Notes under the pieces: generated by a model
Databases searched by the model: none
Told to the model about the DNA's origin: nothing
What the model saw: only the letters and a program-made list of their open reading frames with translations
Assembly: GCA_022266195.1 (NCBI GenBank)
Contig: WHVY01000005.1
Location: 7,750,001 to 7,814,000, forward strand
Length of the DNA: 64,000 nt
Direction: 5' to 3'
From: Tetranychus cinnabarinus
Lineage: Eukaryota > Arthropoda > Arachnida > Trombidiformes > Tetranychidae
Translations under genes and position numbers: made by a program
In this document: piece by piece, positions 38,642 to 46,400 of the stretch
Numbering within the stretch: the first letter of the stretch is position 1
Layout of the letters: each line of letters opens with the position of its first letter

Positions 38642-38698
38642 GTCGGCCATTTTATGCGGGAGAAGATTTTCTCCCTTATCCTGCATAAAATGGCCGAC
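38642..38698 (+). promoter_or_regulatory. LTR hairpin 3 (two-tier)
   Basis: A 16-bp perfect lower stem (38642-38657 with 38683-38698, GTCGGCCATTTTATGC) and a 7-bp upper stem (GGGAGAA/TTCTCCC, loop GATT) are separated by a one-sided 7-base bulge. It is much more GC-rich than its surroundings. Repeated at 49324-49380. Confidence 0.75.
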
Positions 38699-39234
38699 AA
38701 TCTCTTTGTTCGTGGCCAGAAATTGGACCCTGCGGAAGCCCTGTTCGGGTAAATAGTGAACTTAGTAATGCCAACCAACTATGTACACCTTAACCAAGTG
38801 CTAATTTGACTAGTTTTATACCCAACAACTGAAACAGTGTAAAGTGTTAATACTTGAATTTGTGAATGAATTGGTATTGTATTGAGATTCATTTGATGAC
38901 TAGTTATGACTAGATTTGTGATTTCAGTAACAAGGACTTCTATCCACCAGTGATTCAACATTAGTGTAGTGAATTAAAGACGCAACCCGGACTATTGAAA
39001 GTGATTGTGACCTGAACTTAATAAAACTGTATTCACCAACAAAACTTTCAGTGTTAATCTAAGAGATTCATCCTCCTGAGTGATCTTAAAACTACCTTTG
39101 TATTCAAATATTCTCATCTCTTTCAATATTAATTCTCTCTTATCTTGCTTGATGATTGTAATCCTTCATTTTATAAACCATACTGATGTAATACAAATAA
39201 AACTCATTCGATTCACCGATCTGGCTTCCAGTCT

Positions 39235-39252
39235 TGGCACCCATGCGGGGAT
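39235..39252 (+). other. candidate tRNA primer-binding site
   Basis: Four bases after the LTR, TGGCACCCATGCGGGG starts with TGG, the complement of a tRNA CCA end, and its complement could be the T-stem and acceptor end of a tRNA. I could not match it to a specific tRNA from memory. Confidence 0.4.
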
Positions 39253-40291
39253 AATGAAGTCATAATAAAGAACTGGAACCCTGGTTAACAAATAAAAGTT
39301 AAGTAAATCTATTTATCTTTAATTCCTCTATTTTACATTTAATTGTAAACATCTATCTGCAATTTTAAAAGTTTCATTCATGATTTATTGAAGTTATTTC
39401 TCGGAAATACTACTTTATTTCTATTACTATTTTATTATACTGTTTCAACTAATCTTTTAACCTAAACTGCTAAGGTGTTTAAACCAACTTAAAAATAATT
39501 AAATCGCTGAATTCAAGGGGTTATAAACAACTTGAATCACGTAAAAGAAATAACCTATTTCAAACTTACCTATGTATAACTAGTTTTATGAAGCGTTAAC
39601 AGTCAGTTGTATTAAGGTGATTGGTAGGTAAATTACGAATACGCAGTGACTGGGTTAATCAAACCATTAAACAAATATAGAAACAGAATGAAATTTTACT
39701 GACTGAAATAGGTCAAACTGAATTGAGATCACTGGGTTATATTAAATAGGACAACAGTATACGTTGAATAAAGTAATACTTTGTACTAAATGAATTTAGA
39801 TGATTAAGTAATTGACTAACTGGATTAAACTAATGATTACCTGAATTGGTTGAATTAAAATTGATAAATATTTGAATTGAATCAATGATTATGATTGAAA
39901 GAATTTATTAATTAATTTAACTGAACTAAATGATTAAAGGGAACCGAATCAACAGACTAACTAATAAAATTGAATTGATTGACTAATTGATGAAATAGAT
40001 TGGAATGAAGAAGTATTAAACTGAAGCAATTGAATTTATCTGAATAGAATTGATTATCCTGAATTAGATTAAATAGATTCACTAGATTAAACAATACTGA
40101 TTAACTGAATTAATTAACTATATTAACTCGTAATGATTAACCTAATTGGCCAAAAACTGATAAAACTGAATTGAAATAATTGATTAAAAACTGACCAAAG
40201 TGATTTAACTGAATAAAACGATTAAAGTAAATTTGAATCAATAGATTAATATGAACTAATAAATTGAGCTTCATTAACTAATTAAACTGAA

Positions 40292-40473
40292 TTTAATTAA
40301 CTGATTATGCTGAACTGAATTAACTGATTATACTGAACTGAATTAATTGATCAACTTAACTGAATTAACTGATTATACTGAATTTAATTAACTAATTATG
40401 CTGAACTGAATTAACTGATTATACTGAACTGAATTAATTGATCAACTTAACTGAATTAACTGATTATACTGAA
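40292..40473 (+). repeat. 91-bp tandem direct repeat in the leader
   Basis: Copy 1 is 40292-40382 and copy 2 is 40383-40473. They differ at one base that I can see (CTGATTATG versus CTAATTATG). Each is itself built from shorter units around TGAACTGAATTAACTGATTA. Related degenerate units extend on both sides. Confidence 0.85.
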
Positions 40474-40704
40474 CTGAATTAATTGATTATTCTAAATTGT
40501 ATAAATTGATTAATTGTTCTGAATTAACTGATCATACTTAACTGAATTAATTGATTAACGGAATTAAATTAACTGATGATCAGTCCAACTACAGTAATAT
40601 TTTTCATTGATAGTGAAATAGTTATCCAAATATTTCTACCTTTAAGCATAATATTAATAGCTTTGTATTACTTAATGAACATAATTGCAGTAGAATCAGA
40701 TTAA

Positions 40705-40746
40705 ACCCGGTGATTGGGTGCTTGGTTTATCACTCGGTGATGAGTG
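40705..40746 (+). promoter_or_regulatory. two conserved-loop hairpins just upstream of the splice donor
   Basis: Hairpin a: ACCC (40705-40708), loop GGTGATT, GGGT (40716-40719). Hairpin b: CACTC (40731-40735), loop GGTGAT, GAGTG (40742-40746). The stems are quite different in sequence while the loop is retained, which is what selection on RNA shape would give. They belong to the same family as the array at 47595-47859. Confidence 0.7.
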
Positions 40747-40756
40747 GAAGGTAAAA
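40747..40756 (+). promoter_or_regulatory. candidate 5' splice site for a subgenomic RNA
   Basis: GAAG|GTAAAA, with the GT at 40751-40752, four bases after hairpin b and before every ORF of the element. Joining it to the acceptor at 47896 would remove 7146 nt and place the leader directly before the exonuclease ATG. Chosen by inspection; other donors in the leader are possible. Confidence 0.4.
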
Positions 40757-40817
40757 TGTGTAAAACCTTTTGTTGTTTTGTCATTTTAGTCTTGTGGATT
40801 CTAATAGGAATTTTAGT

Positions 40818-41027
40818 ATGGAGGACAAAATATATGAAATTCAACTGAACTCATACAGCTCATTAGAAGATTCAGAAATTGAAGAAAATCATTTAACTTT
40901 TACAATTAATGAATCCAGTATTAACGTAATAGTTTTAATTATTTTAAGCTTACCAATCTTAGTACTTATTTACAAAATATTTGCTGACATTTACTACATG
41001 TACACAGTTTATAATCAGCCAGCTTAA
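40818..41027 (+). CDS. small single-pass membrane protein of the retroelement
   Basis: 69 codons from ATG 40818. The N-terminal half is polar and acidic (residues 1-34), followed by one hydrophobic helix (about 35-54, INVIVLIILSLPILVLIYKI) and a short Tyr-rich tail. It ends 19 bases before the gag ATG, so it would be the first ORF on the genomic RNA. An AG preceded by a T-run lies one base before its ATG (TTTTAG|TATG), which might be a splice acceptor. No homologue recognised. It could be a viroporin-like or membrane-targeting accessory protein, or a non-functional ORF. Confidence 0.5.
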   Translation: MEDKIYEIQLNSYSSLEDSEIEENHLTFTINESSINVIVLIILSLPILVLIYKIFADIYYMYTVYNQPA

Positions 41028-41046
41028 AGTATAAAATTTAACCGAT

Positions 41047-43404
41047 ATGTCAGAAAACAAAGAAGCGCAAGTAAGCGCTATGACTAAAAAGTCAAAAGAA
41101 CGTCAACCTGTAAATCAATTTATACACATAAGTAACTTCTCTGGAGATAATGAAGGAGAAGATTTACTCGAATGGTTAGAATCATTCGAAGCCTCTGCTG
41201 CTGCTTTAGAATGGGATGATGAAACAAAATTAAAGGCTCTTCCAGCTTATTTAACTGGAACAGCCGCAAAATGGTACAGATGCTGTATTAAAACCCTCAA
41301 AGAAGAGGAAAAACCTAAGACGTTCGATCAATTAGAGGCAAAAATGGTAAAAGGATTAGCCCCTTCCAATTACAGAAATAGTTTGATGAGGGAACTAAAT
41401 GAGAAAAGGCAACAGCCTGGTCAGTCAGCTTTTGCTTATGCTTACGATATTAGAGACTTATGTCGAAAAATAAATCCAAAAATGGATGAAAATTTAGTTC
41501 ATAGTTTTATCCATAGAGGATTAAATCCAGCAGTCAAGACTCGAATGGACTTATTATCAACTAATAATGATTTAGATTTTGACACAAGATTGTCCCATGC
41601 CGAGAGATCGGTGGGAGAAATAAAATTCTTAGAGGATAGTGGTGAAGATCACCCTCTACATAAACAAATCAGTTCATTAACTGAACAACTAACCAACCTA
41701 AATGAACAATTTGAATGCATTCAAATGAATTTAGAGTCTAGAAGAAGAGAAAGAGATTACAGTCGAAACGATAATCGATTTCGACAAACAACCTATCAAT
41801 ATCAGGCCCCTCAGCCTCGACCAACCTATCAACCACGTTATCAAAACCAATCGTATTCAAACCCATCTTATTCAAACCAATCTTATCAGAACAGGTATCA
41901 ACCTCGATACCAACCTCCATACACACAAACTGAACCCAAAAGAGTAAATTTTACTCCAGACGAAAACTCAATGAACCTTAATCAAAGTTTACATTGTTAC
42001 CAGTGTAATGGTGTAGGCCATAAAAAAACTGATTGCCCAAGTAGACCAATAGCACCTAGAAGTGCTGGTTGGTCAAGGGAAACCAATGTTGGAGAATCTT
42101 GGCGTTCTCCACATTATTCTCGAAGACAAGCTTATGAAGAACAACCTCAGACTTCTTCTAGTTATCGAAGAAGGGGTTACACTCCTGATAAAAATTTGAG
42201 TAAATCTCCTCCAAGATCGATGCGACCTCCAAGAGAGGAATCGCCTTCAACCTCTACAGCACGTAGACGATACCGATCGCCTAGTCCTAGAGCTAGACGT
42301 AGATCTAAATCAAGATCTAAATCTCCTACCAATGAAAGAAAAACAAAAGTAGTAAAAGCAGTTTATAGAGGATATTCAGATGAAGAAGATGATGATGACG
42401 GTGATGTCAGAAGACAAGTTTTGTCCATCATTAGTAAAATCCATAAACGCAAGAGAGATTTAACTTTTGCAAACATGAAAATTAAAGGTAAAACTGTTGA
42501 GTGCCTCGTTGACACAGGATCACAAATCACAATACTTACTAAAGAAATAATTAATAAATTAGAACTAGACTATTCAAAATATAAAGGTCCAACAAATTTA
42601 ACAGCAGGAAATGCTCCTTTGAATGTTCTAGGTGAAACTTACCAGAACATCATTATTCATGATGCATTGAATGAAGTGGAAATAAAAACTCCAATAATCA
42701 TTTTAAATCAACTTCCTTGCAACATCAAAGGAATAATTGGATTTGATGTTTTACAAACAGGTAAATTCTGGATTGATTGTGCAAATGCTAAATTAGTCAT
42801 TAACCAAGCGCCAGCAAGAAAAATCAAATTGCTAGAAAAGGCCTTGGCCAAATTATTAGCTGAAAGAGATGATAATTCTACAGTTACAACTAGAATGAGT
42901 GCAAGATCAAGCATTACATACCCCGGTGATTTTGGGGACAATTTTTCACTCATTAGTGAATCAAAACCATCAGTAAAAGAGTTAGTAGTTAGTAGTATGA
43001 TACAAGAATTGAAGCTTGAAGTTAACAATGAAATAAAACGAGAAACTAGAAGAAATTTGGAAAAATTAATTGAAAAATATAGACCTGCTTTTGCAGCAAC
43101 TGCAAAAGAATTAGGGTTTTCCAATGTCTTCGTGCATCAAATAAACACAGGTAACCACCCTCCTATTTCACAAAAACCTTACAGAATGTCAGAAGAAAAA
43201 CGGAAAATAGCAGAAAATTCAATAAACGAGTTAATCGATGAAGGCATCGTTGTTCCTTCTTGTTCCCCTTGGGCTTCACCAATTGTTTTGGTTGCTAAGA
43301 AGGGAACCGAAGAAGTTCGACTTTGTGTAGATTACCGCAAATTGAATGAAATTACAGTGAAAGATAAATTCCCCTTTACCAAACATTCAAGATTACTTAG
43401 ATAG
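41047..43404 (+). CDS. gag-pol: Gag - protease - start of reverse transcriptase
   Basis: 785 codons. Residues about 20-190 match the retrotransposon Gag capsid family (EWLESFEASAAALEW, then a Trp-Tyr motif). A Tyr/Gln/Pro-rich low-complexity segment lies at about 247-296. A CCHC zinc knuckle is at 317-330 (C317, C320, H325, C330). A strongly arginine/serine-rich segment at about 350-430 (RRYRSPSPRARRRSKSRSKS) resembles the RS domain of splicing factors. An aspartic protease has its active site at D489-T490-G491. RT begins at about residue 700 and its N-terminal blocks are recognisable (SPWASPIVLVAKK, VDYRKLN). Gag and pol share one frame, with no separating stop or shift. Shortly after the VDYRKLN block the frame changes and terminates at 43402-43404; RT resumes in the +1 frame. 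The product would be the structural and processing polyprotein of the particle. Confidence 0.93.
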   Translation: MSENKEAQVSAMTKKSKERQPVNQFIHISNFSGDNEGEDLLEWLESFEASAAALEWDDETKLKALPAYLTGTAAKWYRCCIKTLKEEEKPKTFDQLEAKMVKGLAPSNYRNSLMRELNEKRQQPGQSAFAYAYDIRDLCRKINPKMDENLVHSFIHRGLNPAVKTRMDLLSTNNDLDFDTRLSHAERSVGEIKFLEDSGEDHPLHKQISSLTEQLTNLNEQFECIQMNLESRRRERDYSRNDNRFRQTTYQYQAPQPRPTYQPRYQNQSYSNPSYSNQSYQNRYQPRYQPPYTQTEPKRVNFTPDENSMNLNQSLHCYQCNGVGHKKTDCPSRPIAPRSAGWSRETNVGESWRSPHYSRRQAYEEQPQTSSSYRRRGYTPDKNLSKSPPRSMRPPREESPSTSTARRRYRSPSPRARRRSKSRSKSPTNERKTKVVKAVYRGYSDEEDDDDGDVRRQVLSIISKIHKRKRDLTFANMKIKGKTVECLVDTGSQITILTKEIINKLELDYSKYKGPTNLTAGNAPLNVLGETYQNIIIHDALNEVEIKTPIIILNQLPCNIKGIIGFDVLQTGKFWIDCANAKLVINQAPARKIKLLEKALAKLLAERDDNSTVTTRMSARSSITYPGDFGDNFSLISESKPSVKELVVSSMIQELKLEVNNEIKRETRRNLEKLIEKYRPAFAATAKELGFSNVFVHQINTGNHPPISQKPYRMSEEKRKIAENSINELIDEGIVVPSCSPWASPIVLVAKKGTEEVRLCVDYRKLNEITVKDKFPFTKHSRLLR
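42921..42937 (+). promoter_or_regulatory. possible conserved-loop hairpin in the protease-RT spacer
   Basis: CCCC, GGTGATTTT, GGGG: a 4-bp stem with a 9-base loop that starts with the family consensus. Weaker than the others because the loop is longer. Confidence 0.3.
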
Positions 43405-43415
43405 TCTTCAGGGAA
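43371..43415 (+). other. frame break within reverse transcriptase
   Basis: RT homology passes from frame 1 to frame 2 inside a C/T run at about 43371-43379. A net gain of one base explains it. It lies in the middle of the polymerase domain, where programmed frameshifting is not expected, so it is more likely a mutation or a sequence error in a homopolymer-like run. Confidence 0.85.
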
Positions 43416-46400
43416 TGAAATATTTTACCCTACTGGATTTAAGATCAGGTTACCATCAAATGGCATTAGATCCAGCAGACCAACCTAAAACAGCTTTCGT
43501 TACACCTAGTGGTCTTTATGAATATACTAGACTTCCCTTTGGTCTAGCAAATGGACCCTCGTCATTCATGAGAATGATGAGCATTGTCTTGGGAGGATTA
43601 ATTTATAACACTTGTTTGATTTTCATAGATGATCTGCTTATTTTTTCGAAAAATGAAGAAGAACATTTGGAACGACTTGAAACCATTTTTAGACGACTAA
43701 CAAGGGCAGGATTAACTCTTAAACCAAATAAATGCTCCTTCTTTAAACAGAAAATACTTTACTTAGGACATATTGTTAGTGAACAGGGACAAGAAGTAGA
43801 CCCCGAGAAAATCCAAAAGGTCCAGCAATTTCCAACTCCACGAACGGTTAGGGACATTAAATCTTTTGTAGCTTTGTGTTCTTATTATCGAAGATTCATA
43901 AAAGACTTCGCATTGATTGCAAGACCACTTACTAATTTAACTCGAAAGGATTTACCTTTTGAGTGGGGTCCTGCACAGGAAAACGCTTTCAATGAGTTGA
44001 AAACGAAGTTAACAACACCTCCTGTCCTTGCCCATTACGATCCAAACAAACAAACTCAATTAAGAGTCGATGCTTCAGGTTATGGTTTAGGAGCGATTCT
44101 CTTACAGAAAAGTGATAATGGGTGGCATCCAATCGCTTTTGCAAGCAGAATCCTTAGAGGAGCTGAACTAAATTATCCGATCTCGGATAAAGAGTGTTTA
44201 GCTATTGTATGGGCAGTTCAAAAATTTAGAGTCTATTTAGAAGGAATTAAATTCGAAGTAGTAACAGATCATTGTGCACTTTGTCACATTCACTCAAAAA
44301 AGAATTTACCCGCAAGATTACAACGTTATGCGATGGCTTTGCAATCATTTGACTTCACAGTTACTTATAAATCAGGCAAGAAACATGCAGATGTAGACTG
44401 CCTGTCACGTTACCCCATTGCAGACATTCCCGTAGACAATCTTAAAGATGAATGCGAGGAATTATTTACTATGTTAGTTGAGGAAACAACTGCAGAAAAT
44501 TTTGACTTGATAACAAAACAACGACAAGACCCAAAATGTAGTAAAATACTAAATCAAATGGAAAATTTAGCTAATTTAGCCCCTAAGGAAAGAAAAAGAA
44601 TGAATCGTTTTAGAATAGAAAATGGAACCTTATATAGACTAACAACAAATCATTATGGAGAAACTTGGAACGTCGTTCTCCCTAGAGAACTAATTCCAAA
44701 AGTTCTAGAAGAATACCACGATGCAATGATTTCTGGTCATCCTGGCTTGTTTTCAACTTACAATAAAATTAAACAATTTTATTGGTGGCCACAGATGACT
44801 AAAGACATTACAAACCATGTTAAAAATTGCTTTACTTGTCAATTAGACAAACGAGGAAGTGGAACTTTAGAAGCTCCTTTACAATCTATCGTTGTTAATA
44901 ATGCATTTGATAAAATTGGAATAGACTTAGTTGGTCCATTACCAAAGTCTTACGGTCAGCAATACATTGTTGTCTGTACAGACTACTTTACTAGATGGAT
45001 AGAAGTAGAAGCTATCGGTGATTTGATGGCTGAAACAATTGCGGAATTTTTAGTTAATAAGATCTTCCTTCGTCATGGTTGTCCAAAAACAATCCTGAGT
45101 GATCAAGGTAGAAACTTTATCTCTTCCATTGTTGGAGAAGTTAAAAATTTTATGGGAAGTAAATGGTCCTTCTCAACATCTTATCATCCAGCAACAAATG
45201 GTTTGACTGAGAAAGCGAATCAAACCGTTTGTACAATGTTAACACACTATTGTCAGAATGATAACCGTAAAAAATGGGCAAGATTAATCCCGGTGATGGG
45301 ATTTGCTTACAACACTAGCGTTAATAAATCTACCAAAAGTTCTCCCTTTTACCTATTGTATGGAAGACACCCTGTTCTACCAATAGACATTATTTTAAAT
45401 ACGAAAACGTTCAAAAGTTTACCAAAAACAGTTAGAGAATCCATTTCACAATGGCCTCAATTACGAGATCAAGCCAGACTTTACTCGATAGAATCAAAAG
45501 AAAACCAGAAGATTCAACACGATATGAAAAAACTTAGAGACTTCAATGTAGGAGAAGAAGTAATGTATAGAATTTATCAGGGATCAAAGAAGTTAACTCC
45601 CAAATTCTCAGGTCCATACAAAATAATAGAAAAGTTAGGAAAAACAACCTACAGAATTCTACCCTTAGGAGAAAAGGGAAAAATAAAAAGGGCTCATGGA
45701 AGCCAACTTAAACCTTTCCATAGACCAATACAAAGTTCACAAAAGGAAACTAGTATTAATAGAGTAGGAAAAATAAAACCTTATCGCTCTTCCTTATCAA
45801 CGTCCTTAATAATTTTAATGGGACTAATTTGCTTAGTAGCTGGGCAAATTAACCCTTTCATAACCGGAGATACAATCTTATGGAAAGAAACAGAACACAA
45901 ACCTAGAAAAGCAACACAAGAAATAAGAATAATTTTAGCCTTCTCAAATCCTTGCAAAGAAATGCTAACTTATGACAGCGACGAATGGGGCAAAATAACA
46001 AATAAATCAAACCCAAAATACGGATGTCCTATGAATAACCGCGTATGTCCATACGTGAGAACTTCTTTACATGCTCTAGAAGGGTATTGCTCCGAATTTA
46101 TAGACACAAAATATATTCAACCGATTAGATTCATTCCACAAATTACATCTAAGGAAGATAGATCTCCACAGTTAATAAAAAGAGAACTTCTTACTGCGAT
46201 AGCTGTTGGGTCAACAGCTATTGTGGTGGGCGGTGTGGTACTTACAGGAGTAGCATACATGTATAAAAGTGTCATGACACCTGACATCGATTTTAAACCC
46301 GTGTTGGAAGCCATTACAAAACAAGATGAAGAATACAAGAAAGCAATGAAAACACAGTTTGACCATTTAGTCAACGTTACGAAACTCCTGCATGAACAAC

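Larger units (their letters stand above)
38545..39230 (+). repeat. 5' long terminal repeat
   Basis: 686 bp, begins TGTGAG and ends TTCCA. It matches 49227-49912 with no difference that I could see. The first 155 bp hold three strong hairpins (see separate entries). AATAAA hexamers at 39020-39025 and 39196-39201 are candidate polyadenylation signals in the R/U5 part. Short frames inside it are by-products of the repeat and appear twice. Confidence 0.95.
39231..40817 (+). other. untranslated leader of the retroelement
   Basis: About 1.6 kb without a convincing ORF. From about 39.8 to 40.58 kb it is made of imperfect CTGAATTAA/TTGATTA units, including a 91-bp direct repeat. It ends with two conserved-loop hairpins and a splice-donor-like site before the first ORF. 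Confidence 0.75.

Noticed and set aside
38546..38961. Short ORFs of about 60-74 codons on both strands inside the LTR (again at 49210-49643)
   Set aside because: They are duplicated exactly because the LTR is; two of them arise from the palindromic hairpins. No protein features.
41738..41926. Apparent tandem peptide repeat suggesting a separate gene
   Set aside because: It is the Tyr/Gln-rich low-complexity segment of Gag, read in the wrong strand or frame.
43371..43415. Programmed frameshift between gag and pol
   Set aside because: Gag, protease and the first part of RT share one frame; the break lies inside the polymerase domain, not at a gag-pol boundary, so a mutation or error is more likely.
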